Source: Lachnospiraceae bacterium (GTDB lineage Bacteria > Bacillota > Clostridia > Lachnospirales > Lachnospiraceae). From it: DNA of 64,000 bases. The position numbers were made by a program, and so were the translations under genes. The stretch's first letter is position 1, and each line of letters starts with the position of its first letter. Below are positions 37,429 to 45,664 of the stretch, piece by piece. The stretch covers positions 1,485,501 to 1,549,500 of the forward strand of contig CP107199.1 in assembly GCA_025758065.1 (NCBI GenBank), in the 5' to 3' direction. Below the pieces are notes generated by a model. It had not been told where the DNA came from, searched no databases, and worked only from the letters and a program-made list of their open reading frames with translations.

Positions 37429-38463
37429 ATGGGACGTAAAAAATATTTTGCAGCCCTTGCAGCAGCCGGTATGATCGGTGCTATGGCAGTGGGATCAGTG
37501 TTCAATTCATACGCCGCAGATGGCTGGACCAAGTCAAATGACCACTGGACCTACATTTATCAGGGCAAGACATATACAGGCTGGCTGGAAACCAGCGAGG
37601 GAAAATATTATATGGACCTTTCCGATGGACATATGACTACCGGATTTAAACAGATTGACGGAAAATGGTATTTCTTCCGTCCAAACGGCGTAATGGCACA
37701 GAACCGTTGGGCAAATCCGGAATATGGCAAATGGTATTACTTTTTAGATGACGGCACCATGGTTACTGGCTGGTTAAAAATCGGAAACGATTATTATTTT
37801 ATGCGTGGTGATGGCTCTATGGGAACCGGCTGGCGCCAGATGGAAGGCTCCTGGTACTATTTCCAGAGCAACGGTAAGTGCGTGGTAAATTCCTGGGCAC
37901 AGATCAAAAATAACTGGTATCTGTTCGGAACAGATGGAAAGATGATGACCGGCTGGGCAAAAGTCGACACAGATTACTATTATCTGAATACAGATGGCCG
38001 TATGCTTACTGGCTGGCTTACTGACAGCGAAAGCAGCAAATACTATATGGATCAGAGCAATGGAAAGATGAGCGTAGGCTGGAAACAGATCGATAATGCA
38101 TGGTATTACTTTAATACCAATGGACATATGATGACCGGCTGGATCCAGGTAGATAATAAGATCTATTACATGAACCCGTCTAATGGCGGAAAGATGACTG
38201 CAGGAACTTCTTTGGAGATCAGCGGAACTACCTATAACTTTGATGCAAGCGGTGCATGCCAGAATGCAAGCGGCGTATCTGCACAGACACCGGCAAGCAG
38301 TACCTCCAGTTCCGGCGGTGTAACAGGTGAAAATGGCGGACCTGGCGTAAAGAAAAATTCTGCTTCCAGTAATGGACCTTCCGGAAGCAATCCGGCAAAC
38401 CCGTCAGGGACCACATCCAGCTCTGATACCTTAGTGGCAGGACGTACAGACGGACCAGGCTGA
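37429..38463 (+). CDS. Secreted choline-binding-repeat protein
   Basis: A 344-residue exported protein. The signal peptide GRKKYFAALAAAGMIGAMAV continues to an expected cut near SYAADG. About ten cell-wall-binding (choline-binding) repeats of roughly 20 residues follow, with the pattern GWxxxxxxWYYFxxxGxM (about residues 34-285). The tail is Ser/Gly/Pro-rich and holds GGPGVKKNSA. There is no catalytic domain. The start follows AGGAGGAGAGAC; a frame extending to 37357 lacks a ribosome site. It lies after the LicC/LicA fusion and before a GH25 lysozyme, so it likely sits on choline-decorated wall polymer. Confidence 0.9.
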   Translation: MGRKKYFAALAAAGMIGAMAVGSVFNSYAADGWTKSNDHWTYIYQGKTYTGWLETSEGKYYMDLSDGHMTTGFKQIDGKWYFFRPNGVMAQNRWANPEYGKWYYFLDDGTMVTGWLKIGNDYYFMRGDGSMGTGWRQMEGSWYYFQSNGKCVVNSWAQIKNNWYLFGTDGKMMTGWAKVDTDYYYLNTDGRMLTGWLTDSESSKYYMDQSNGKMSVGWKQIDNAWYYFNTNGHMMTGWIQVDNKIYYMNPSNGGKMTAGTSLEISGTTYNFDASGACQNASGVSAQTPASSTSSSGGVTGENGGPGVKKNSASSNGPSGSNPANPSGTTSSSDTLVAGRTDGPG

Positions 38464-38529
38464 TAAGAGGGATTTCGTAAACAAAGGATCAGATGTTCTC
38501 CCGGAATCCGGGAGGACATTCATATAATG

Positions 38530-38560
38530 GGGGATGTCAGACAGGCGACATCCCCTTTTT
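38530..38560 (+). terminator. Terminator between the two choline-binding genes
   Basis: GGGGATGTC pairs with GACATCCCC, followed by TTTTT. A second perfect hairpin, CTCCCGG-AAT-CCGGGAG, lies just before it (38498-38514). The next start codon is only 13 bases downstream. Confidence 0.85.
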
Positions 38561-38572
38561 CAGGAGAAAAAT

Positions 38573-40507
38573 ATGAATCGTACAGATAAAATGATAAAGC
38601 GCTGCCGGGCACTGGCATTGGCAGGCGTTTTGGGACTTGCAAGCCTGGGAAATGCTGTTCCTGTACTGGCAGCTGGTCCGGGAGATGACGCTTCCCGTGT
38701 AACAGAGATCTCTGCCGGAGGACCTGGAGATCCGGGAAATAAGACTTCATCCAATTCCACACCAAATACCAATAATTCAAACAATAACAATAATACCAAT
38801 AACAACAATAATACCAATAATTCAAACACTTCCTCCAGTGACACTACTGCAAATGCCAATGCCTGGAAGAAAGTAAACGGTACCTATCAGATGCCAGACG
38901 GAAGTGCCATCCAGAATGTGCTCCATCGTGGAATTGACGTATCCAGATGGCAGGAAGAGATCAACTGGAGCCAGGTGGCAAAGGATGATATTTCCTTTGT
39001 TATGCTGGGAACACGTTCAAAAGGGGCGGTAGATCCATATTTCCACAAAAATATCCAGAATGCAGCTGCCAATGGTATTAAAGTAGGCGTTTATATTTAT
39101 TCCCTTGCAACTACCACAGATATGGCAGTCCAGGAAGCAGATTTTGTGTTAAACCTTATTAATGATTATCCCATTTCTTATCCCGTAGCCTTTGATATGG
39201 AAGATTCCACTCAGGGAAATCTCTCAAAGTCAGAGCTGGCAGCCATTGCTAATGCGTTCTGCAAGCGGATCTCACAAGCAGGTTATTACCCCATTATCTA
39301 TGCAAATGAGAACTGGCTGAAAAACAAACTGGATATGAGCCAGATGAACTATCCTGTATGGGTAGCACGTTATTCTGCCCGCCCAACCTACCAGAATCCG
39401 GTGATGTGGCAGGCAACCAGCAGTGGCTCTGTAAATGGCATCAAAACAAGAGTGGATATTGACTTTCAGTTTAAGGACTTTTCTTCTGTGATCCCCGCTG
39501 ATACCTGGCGTACTATTAACGGAAAGCGTTATTATTATGCAAATTACCAGAAGCAGAAAAATGCCTGGGCGAAAGATGGGGATGACTGGTATTACATGGA
39601 CAAAGATGGCCTTGCATCCACCGGCTGGATCACAGTAGCAGGCGCAAGTTACTATCTGGACACCACTACCGGAAAAATGAAGACTGGATGGCAGGCAGAA
39701 AATGGAAAATGGTACTACCTTGGAAGTAGCGGCGCTGTGAAGAAAGGCTGGATCAATGATAATGGCACCTGGTACTATACCGGCAATGACGGCGTGATGC
39801 AGACTGGCTGGATCGAGGTCAGCGGCAAACGGTATTATCTGGAAAATTCCGGGAAAATGCTTACTGGCTGGACTGGCCAGAATGGCAAATGGTATTATCT
39901 TGGCAGCTCCGGTGATATGTTAAAGGGGTGGATCAATGATAATGGCATCTGGTACTATACTGGCAGTGACGGTGTGATGCAGACCGGCTGGCTTACAGAA
40001 GCAGGCAGTAAATATTACCTGAAAGGCTCAGGTGCTATGGCAACCGGCTGGAGACAGTTAGACGGCGCATGGTATTACTTTAATGGTGATGGGCGCATGG
40101 CAACCGGTATGATCGATGCAGGTGGAATCCATTATTATCTGGATCCTTCAGATGGCCGCATGGTCGCTGGCAGGTCAATAGAGATAAATGGAACTGTTTA
40201 CCAGGCTGGTGCAGATGGAGCATTAAGTGTCCAGAGCCAGGAAAATAGTGACAGTAACCAGAATAGCCAGGATCCAGGAAATACAAATACCGGCAATAAT
40301 GTTTCAGGCAGCAATACAGGTAATACAGGCAATAACGTACAGATCACCCCTGTAAATCCTTCTGAAGGTCCATCAGGCAACAGTAATTCAGGTTCCTCTT
40401 CTGATGATCAGAAAGTAACAGGCAAAAACGTAGGACCGGGAGTAAAGAAGGACTCCGCTAATACAGGAAACAGCAGTGAGATAACTACTGGTCAGGCACC
40501 AGGCTGA
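38573..40507 (+). CDS. GH25 lysozyme with choline-binding repeats
   Basis: A 644-residue secreted muramidase. After a signal peptide (LALAGVLGLASLGNAVPVLA) comes an Asn-rich disordered linker (about 62-92). The GH25 domain (about 118-310) keeps HRGIDVSRWQ and the catalytic DxE in VAFDMEDS. Around twelve choline-binding repeats follow (about 325-560). The C-terminal tail is low-complexity and holds VGPGVKKDSA, like its neighbour. It resembles pneumococcal and phage choline-dependent lysozymes and probably remodels peptidoglycan. CAGGAGAAAAAT precedes the ATG. About 60 residues of the repeat array are tandemly duplicated. Confidence 0.92.
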   Translation: MNRTDKMIKRCRALALAGVLGLASLGNAVPVLAAGPGDDASRVTEISAGGPGDPGNKTSSNSTPNTNNSNNNNNTNNNNNTNNSNTSSSDTTANANAWKKVNGTYQMPDGSAIQNVLHRGIDVSRWQEEINWSQVAKDDISFVMLGTRSKGAVDPYFHKNIQNAAANGIKVGVYIYSLATTTDMAVQEADFVLNLINDYPISYPVAFDMEDSTQGNLSKSELAAIANAFCKRISQAGYYPIIYANENWLKNKLDMSQMNYPVWVARYSARPTYQNPVMWQATSSGSVNGIKTRVDIDFQFKDFSSVIPADTWRTINGKRYYYANYQKQKNAWAKDGDDWYYMDKDGLASTGWITVAGASYYLDTTTGKMKTGWQAENGKWYYLGSSGAVKKGWINDNGTWYYTGNDGVMQTGWIEVSGKRYYLENSGKMLTGWTGQNGKWYYLGSSGDMLKGWINDNGIWYYTGSDGVMQTGWLTEAGSKYYLKGSGAMATGWRQLDGAWYYFNGDGRMATGMIDAGGIHYYLDPSDGRMVAGRSIEINGTVYQAGADGALSVQSQENSDSNQNSQDPGNTNTGNNVSGSNTGNTGNNVQITPVNPSEGPSGNSNSGSSSDDQKVTGKNVGPGVKKDSANTGNSSEITTGQAPG

Positions 40508-40538
40508 TAAACAGGGCTGTGAAATAAGTCCCTAAAAG

Positions 40539-40578
40539 ACATAGGACCATTCGTGCATGCGAAAGGTCCTATGTTTCT
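40539..40578 (+). terminator. GH25 gene terminator
   Basis: ACATAGGACC pairs perfectly with GGTCCTATGT around a 16-base loop, followed by a short T-rich tract. Confidence 0.8.
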
Positions 40579-40691
40579 TTCAGATTGTTTAGACCTGCTG
40601 GATCCTGTTTTAACATTTGACATAAAAACAGTATTTTTCAATATTTTTCAGCATAAAATAAACAGATACCAGTCTTTAGGTGATCTGTGTC

Positions 40692-41387
40692 ATGCATAAC
40701 CGATATATAAAATATTTTCTCTTTTTACTTCTTACTACGGATCTTTTTCTGTCCGCCCTCTTCCTGAAAAATGGTCATACTGATACAGAAAAAATATTTT
40801 CCCTTCCGGTAATTTCAAAAACAGCAGGCACGCCAAAGTATATAGCGTTGACCTTTGATGATGGTCCAAGCCGGAAATATACCCCCATCTTATTAGACGG
40901 TCTGAAAGAACGTGGGGTCCATGCCACCTTTTTCCTTATGGGAAAGAACATAGAAGGAGAAGAAGACATTGTAAAGCGGATGAGTGAAGAAGGGCATCTG
41001 ATCGGCAACCACAGTTATGAACATATCCAGCTGACGAAAGCAGGAGCGAAGGCGGTCTGTGAAGCGGTGGAACATACACAGGAACAGATTGAAGCTATTA
41101 CAGGGAAACGCCCGGAATATATACGGCCGCCCTATGGAGACTGGAATGAAGAGCTGGAAGAAGAGATTGGAATGACACCTGTCCTGTGGTCACTAGATTC
41201 CCTGGACTGGAAGCTGAAAGATACAGGAAAGATCATTCGTCAGGTCTTGAAAGATGTAAAAGATGGGGATATTATATTATTACATGATATATTTCCTTCC
41301 TCTGTAGAAGCAGCTCTGGAATTGATCGATATACTGCAAAAGGAAGGATATGTTTTTGTAACGGCAGATGAATTACTGATCGAATGA
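40692..41387 (+). CDS. Polysaccharide deacetylase (NodB family)
   Basis: A 231-residue protein with an N-terminal membrane anchor (IKYFLFLLLTTDLFLSALF) and a NodB deacetylase domain. Motifs are LTFDDGPS (catalytic base and metal Asp), HSYEHIQL (metal His pair), RPPYGDWN and the late ILLHDIF. It likely removes acetyl groups from peptidoglycan or a surface glycan outside the membrane, which commonly protects against lysozyme; this suits a locus with a GH25 lysozyme. The ATG at 40692 is chosen because AGGTGA lies 8 bases upstream. Its TGA stop is the first triplet of a gene-end repeat. Confidence 0.9.
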   Translation: MHNRYIKYFLFLLLTTDLFLSALFLKNGHTDTEKIFSLPVISKTAGTPKYIALTFDDGPSRKYTPILLDGLKERGVHATFFLMGKNIEGEEDIVKRMSEEGHLIGNHSYEHIQLTKAGAKAVCEAVEHTQEQIEAITGKRPEYIRPPYGDWNEELEEEIGMTPVLWSLDSLDWKLKDTGKIIRQVLKDVKDGDIILLHDIFPSSVEAALELIDILQKEGYVFVTADELLIE

Positions 41388-41514
41388 GTCCGCAAGGAAA
41401 ACAGGCGTCACTGTGCAGGTGGCATTTGTTTTTACCGGGTCATATTTTTACCGGGCCATATACGGAAGGTTCAGCCTGTGATGGCAGGCGGTGGAGCGTG
41501 TCAGCGTGGGAATC
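41385..41514 (+). repeat. Gene-end palindromic repeat, diverged copy E
   Basis: Starts at the deacetylase stop (TGAGTCCGCAAGGAAAACAG) and follows the same order of blocks as the copies at 47402 and 47530: AAAAC block, GGCATTTGTTTTT, then GCCTG..GGCAGGCGGT, GAGCGTG, GGGAATC. Identity is clearly lower than among the other copies. The rest of the gap up to 41595 shows nothing recognisable. Confidence 0.5.
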
Positions 41515-41595
41515 AAAGTGACGATCGGAGTAGTGATCTGAGTAATAATATCAGTGGCAACAAGTACATAGCGAAAAGGTATGGAGAGAAAATAA

Positions 41596-42912
41596 ATGGA
41601 TTTATTTGATTATATGAGAGAAAATGCCATGGAAAAAGAGTCCCCCCTGGCATCCAGGCTCCGTCCCCGGACACTGGACGAAGTAGTGGGGCAGCAGCAT
41701 ATCATTGGAAAAGATAAGCTGCTTTACCGGGCGATCAAGGCAGATAAACTGGGATCTGTTATATTTTATGGTCCCCCAGGCACAGGAAAGACCACTCTTG
41801 CAAAGGTCATTGCCAATACCACACAGGCTGATTTTAAACAGATCAATGCCACAGTAGCTGGCAAAAAAGATATGGAAGAAGTGGTTTCAGAGGCAAAAAA
41901 CAATATGGGAATGTACGGACGGCGGACGATCCTCTTTGTAGACGAGATCCACCGTTTCAATAAAGGCCAGCAGGACTATCTTCTTCCCTTTGTAGAAGAC
42001 GGTACCTTGACGCTGATCGGCGCAACAACGGAAAATCCCTACTTTGAGGTCAATGGGGCGCTTCTTTCCAGATCCCGTATTTTTGAGTTAAAGCCACTGG
42101 AAAAAGAGGATATCAAGGAGCTGATCCACAGGGCAGTTACTGATACAGAACGTGGTATGGGCACTTACCGGGTAAAGCTGGATGAGGATGCTGCAGATTT
42201 TCTGGCAGATACAGCCAACGGTGATGCCAGAGCAGCCTTAAATGCCATTGAACTGGGTGTTCTCACTACCGGGCGCAGTGAAGATGGTCTGATACATATT
42301 GACCTGGCAGCTGCCCAGGAATGTATACAGAAGCGGGCAGTGCGCTATGATAAAGACGGGGACAACCATTATGATACGGTTTCCGCCTTCATTAAAAGTA
42401 TGCGGGGCTCAGACCCGGATGCAGCTGTTTATTATCTGGCCCGTATGCTGTATGCAGGGGAAGATATTAAATTTATTGCCAGGCGTATTATGATCTGCGC
42501 TTCCGAAGATGTGGGAAATGCAGATCCACAGGCGTTAAGCGTGGCAGTGAGTGCTTCCCTTGCAGCAGAGCGCATCGGACTTCCTGAAGCCCAGATCATC
42601 CTTTCCCAGGCGGCTTCCTATGTAGCCTGTGCCCCAAAGAGCAATGCTTCCTATATGGCGATCCAGAATGCCATGGAAAATGTAAAGACTACCCGCACCA
42701 TGCCGGTACCTGTTCATCTTCAGGACCGTCATTATAAGGGTGCTGCAAAATTAGGACATGGCGAAGGCTACAAATATGCCCACGATTACCCGAAACATTA
42801 TGTAAACCAACAATATCTTCCTGATGGTATGGAAGGCACGATTTTTTATGAACCATCGGATAATGGATACGAAAAGCAGATAAAAGAGCATATGAAATGG
42901 TTGAAAGAGTAG
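41596..42912 (+). CDS. rarA: Replication-associated recombination protein A (RarA/MgsA)
   Basis: A 438-residue AAA+ ATPase of the clamp-loader-like RarA/WRNIP1 family. SRLRPRTLDEVVGQQHIIG opens the protein. Walker A is GPPGTGKTTL near residue 58, Walker B is FVDEIHRFNKGQQD, the sensor is GATTENPYF, and a C-terminal tetramerisation region (QDRHYKGAAKLGHGEGYKYA) follows. It acts at stalled replication forks. GGAGAGAAAATAA precedes the ATG. Length is normal. Confidence 0.95.
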   Translation: MDLFDYMRENAMEKESPLASRLRPRTLDEVVGQQHIIGKDKLLYRAIKADKLGSVIFYGPPGTGKTTLAKVIANTTQADFKQINATVAGKKDMEEVVSEAKNNMGMYGRRTILFVDEIHRFNKGQQDYLLPFVEDGTLTLIGATTENPYFEVNGALLSRSRIFELKPLEKEDIKELIHRAVTDTERGMGTYRVKLDEDAADFLADTANGDARAALNAIELGVLTTGRSEDGLIHIDLAAAQECIQKRAVRYDKDGDNHYDTVSAFIKSMRGSDPDAAVYYLARMLYAGEDIKFIARRIMICASEDVGNADPQALSVAVSASLAAERIGLPEAQIILSQAASYVACAPKSNASYMAIQNAMENVKTTRTMPVPVHLQDRHYKGAAKLGHGEGYKYAHDYPKHYVNQQYLPDGMEGTIFYEPSDNGYEKQIKEHMKWLKE

Positions 42913-42943
42913 CATTTTCGTACTATAATAAGTAAAGAAAAAC

Positions 42944-42986
42944 AGCCTGCAGTTCATTCTGCCTGCAGGCTCTGTCTATTTATTTT
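42944..42986 (+). terminator. rarA terminator
   Basis: AGCCTGCAG pairs perfectly with CTGCAGGCT around a 10-base loop, followed by a T-rich tract. Confidence 0.8.
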
Positions 42987-43081
42987 AAGGAAATTTCTGT
43001 ATCTGGAAAAAATCCCGTTGTTTACAATATGAAAAATTATATACATTGCGATCATGAATGCATAACAGATAGGAGAATAAT

Positions 43082-44947
43082 ATGCGTGAAAAATTAGAAA
43101 CATTGTCCCTTACTACCCTGAAGGATCTGGCAAAACAAGAGGGGATAAAAGGTATCAGCGGTCTCCGCAAGGCTGAGATCATCGACCTTTTATGCGAACA
43201 AGAAGAGAAAGGAAAGCAGGAAAAAGAGACAGCAGCACCAGCACCGGCAAAGCAGGTCCCGGCGCCCAAAACGCAGGAAAACCGTGTTCAGGAGACCCGC
43301 CCACAAAGCTCCCGTTATCAGGAAAGTCATGAACAGGAGAACCGTTCCCAGGAAAACCGTGAAAACCGCAGTCAGGAGACCCGCCCACAGGAGAACCGCA
43401 GCCAGGACAACCGTTCCCGTGACAACCAGAGAAATAACAGAAGCTATGAGCGTTACGGTCAGACCCGTCCTCAGATCCGTACCTACGGAAACAACAATTA
43501 CAACAATAATCGATACAACAATAATAACAATTACAGCAACAATAGCAATAACAGCAACAATAACAATAATTACAATAATAACAGCAATAATAATAACAAT
43601 AGCGGAAATAGCAGCAGCTACCGTGACAATTCCGAATCTGGCACTGCGGTTTCCCAGTCCCAGACAGCAGCTTCTACCAGTCAGGGCTATTCTGCCCAGA
43701 ATCAGACCTATGGACAGAATAACAGTCAGAATATGGACAATCAGGAGCGCATGACAAGACCTGAATACAGAAATGATGCCATGGGGCTGACTACACAGGA
43801 CATGACGGAATTAGATAGTGGTATCGAGGCAAACGGTATCTTAGAGGTCATGCCTGACGGTTTCGGTTTCATTCGCTGTGAAAACTTCCTTCCAGGTGAA
43901 AATGACGTTTACGTAGCACCGTCCCAGATCCGCCGTTTCAACTTAAAGACCGGTGATATCATTATCGGAAACAGAAGAATAAAAGCAGCTACAGAAAAAT
44001 TTGCCGCACTTCTTTATATTAAAACAGTCAATGGTTATCCCTTAAGTGCCACAGAAACAAGACCAAACTTCGAGGACCTGACCCCGATTTTCCCAAATCA
44101 GCGTCTCCACATGGAAAATCCAAGAGAGAAGACCACTGTTGCCATGCGTGTGTTAGATCTGCTGGCACCTATTGGTAAAGGACAGCGTGGTATGATCGTT
44201 TCCCCGCCAAAAGCAGGTAAGACTACTCTCTTAAAACAGGTGGCAAAGGCCATTACCACCAATCATCCGGATATGCATCTGATGATCCTGCTGATCGATG
44301 AGCGTCCTGAGGAAGTAACAGACATTAAGGAAGCTATTGTAGGGCCAAATGTAGAAGTTATTTATTCCACCTTTGACGAGCTTCCGGAGCGTCACAAGCG
44401 TGTATCTGAAATGGTCATTGAGCGGGCAAAACGTCTGGTAGAGCATGGAAGAGATGTTATCATCCTTTTAGACAGTATCACCCGTCTGGCAAGAGCCTAC
44501 AACCTGACAGTTGCGCCAAGCGGCCGTACACTTTCCGGAGGTCTTGATCCGGCAGCGCTCCATATGCCGAAACGCTTCTTCGGTGCAGCAAGAAATATGC
44601 GTGAAAAAGGCAGTCTGACCATTCTTGCAACTGCCCTGGTAGATACCGGAAGCCGTATGGATGACGTAGTTTACGAGGAATTTAAGGGTACCGGCAATAT
44701 GGAGCTGGTACTGGACCGTAAGCTGTCTGAAAAACGTATATTCCCAGCCATTGACATTTTAAAATCAGGTACCAGAAGAGACGATCTGCTCCTTACAAAA
44801 GAAGAGGCAGAGGCAGTGGATATTATCCGCAAAGCCACCAATTCCCTAAAGCCGGATGAGGCAGTAGAAAAGATATTAGACCTCTTTGCAAAGACCAGAA
44901 ACAACCGGGAATTTGTGGAGATGGTAAAGAAGATTCGCTTCTTCTAA
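43082..44947 (+). CDS. rho: Transcription termination factor Rho with Asn-rich insert
   Basis: A 621-residue Rho, some 200 residues longer than the E. coli protein. Residues 1-45 are the Rho_N helical domain (TTLKDLAKQEGIKGISGLRK). Residues 50-240 are low-complexity, first with Gln/Glu/Asn/Arg repeats (ENRSQETRPQ) and then almost pure Asn runs. The S1-like RNA-binding domain begins near 250 (EVMPDGFGFIRCENFLPGEN). The ATPase has SPPKAGKTTLLKQ, IDERPEEVTDI and GRTLSGGLDP. The insert resembles the prion-like domain reported in Clostridium botulinum Rho. The start follows GATAGGAGAATAAT. Confidence 0.95.
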   Translation: MREKLETLSLTTLKDLAKQEGIKGISGLRKAEIIDLLCEQEEKGKQEKETAAPAPAKQVPAPKTQENRVQETRPQSSRYQESHEQENRSQENRENRSQETRPQENRSQDNRSRDNQRNNRSYERYGQTRPQIRTYGNNNYNNNRYNNNNNYSNNSNNSNNNNNYNNNSNNNNNSGNSSSYRDNSESGTAVSQSQTAASTSQGYSAQNQTYGQNNSQNMDNQERMTRPEYRNDAMGLTTQDMTELDSGIEANGILEVMPDGFGFIRCENFLPGENDVYVAPSQIRRFNLKTGDIIIGNRRIKAATEKFAALLYIKTVNGYPLSATETRPNFEDLTPIFPNQRLHMENPREKTTVAMRVLDLLAPIGKGQRGMIVSPPKAGKTTLLKQVAKAITTNHPDMHLMILLIDERPEEVTDIKEAIVGPNVEVIYSTFDELPERHKRVSEMVIERAKRLVEHGRDVIILLDSITRLARAYNLTVAPSGRTLSGGLDPAALHMPKRFFGAARNMREKGSLTILATALVDTGSRMDDVVYEEFKGTGNMELVLDRKLSEKRIFPAIDILKSGTRRDDLLLTKEEAEAVDIIRKATNSLKPDEAVEKILDLFAKTRNNREFVEMVKKIRFF

Positions 44948-45154
44948 GACTTTCTTTTTTATGTGCGATATAGTATAATAAAAAACATGAATTAGGGGGG
45001 GATGTCAAAGACCTTTTGACTCCAAATCTAATTCAGGAGGAAAGATAAGTAACTAAAAATACAATTAAATGTGAACAAATAGGTTCAAATATACTCAAAA
45101 TCCAGAGTATTCGTTTGTGCTAACGTCAAAGCAGTCGGAAACGTCGAGAAGTAA
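44948..45154. other. Non-coding start of a decayed region
   Basis: A stem-loop at about 44987-45033 is closed by GAATTAG/CTAATTC and holds GTCAAAGACCTTTTGAC, which resembles the joined ends of the MITE-like element at 29605 and 34957. The bases after it are AT-rich, with no gene-like frame. Confidence 0.4.
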
Positions 45155-45319
45155 CTAGTACATCGTTTTCGAAATAACTATACCACTCACTTGTCTGCAA
45201 ATCTGATTGCACAGGCCTAAAAGCCTCAGCGTAGCCCGCTACGCCTGCGTTTTTAGACCTGCACACTCAAATCCGCATCCTACGTGATTAGTACAGTTAT
45301 TTACGAAACGATGTACTAG
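45155..45319. repeat. 165-bp palindromic element
   Basis: The ends are an imperfect 30-bp inverted repeat (CTAGTACATCGTTTTCGAAA at 45155; its complement ends at 45319 in GATGTACTAG). The centre has GCGTAGC-CC-GCTACGC, flanked by CTAAAA/TTTTAG. CTAG occurs at both outer ends. The left half recurs at 50787-50872. Confidence 0.7.
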
Positions 45320-45439
45320 TGCAAGTTGGAACAGCCTTGCTAATTATAGGATAGAACCTTGATGGTGACGTTTGGACAATGGTAGAAGTCTACGAAAACC
45401 AAGTAGCAAAACATAAAATATTAAGAAAGGAAAAACTAC

Positions 45440-45664
45440 TTAGATGAAATCTGTATCTAATCAAATATATGAATTTACAGATGTGTACCGATGGCTAAGT
45501 CGGGAATTTACGACTGTGGAGTGTACAAGAACTTGTGAGTAGTGTGTTACTTTTAACCACCAAAGCATACACGTTGAAACAGTAACTATAAATCGTGAGA
45601 TTATAGCAAATCATCTAGCATATGCACATTTGTATATGTTTTTAGTAGCAGGGAGTATGTTATA
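45440..45664 (+). pseudogene. Possible decayed TnpB-like coding remnant
   Basis: One frame reads MKSVSNQIYEFTDVYRWLSR then EFTTVECTRTCE, a stop, and continues in frame (CVTFNHQSIHVETVTINREI) to TAA at 45662. The SREFTTVE segment recalls the variable tails of IS200/IS605 TnpB proteins. The bases between the palindromic element and this point (45320-45440) also show short broken frames. The assignment is weak; the region may simply be non-coding. Confidence 0.25.

Noticed and set aside
43340..43640. CRISPR-like or satellite repeat
   Set aside because: The AACAATAA-type repeats are codons for Asn runs in an intact rho frame, without regular spacers.
43284..43754. 156-codon frame inside rho, rich in Thr and Ile
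   Set aside because: Produced by the repetitive Asn codons of the Rho insert read in another frame.
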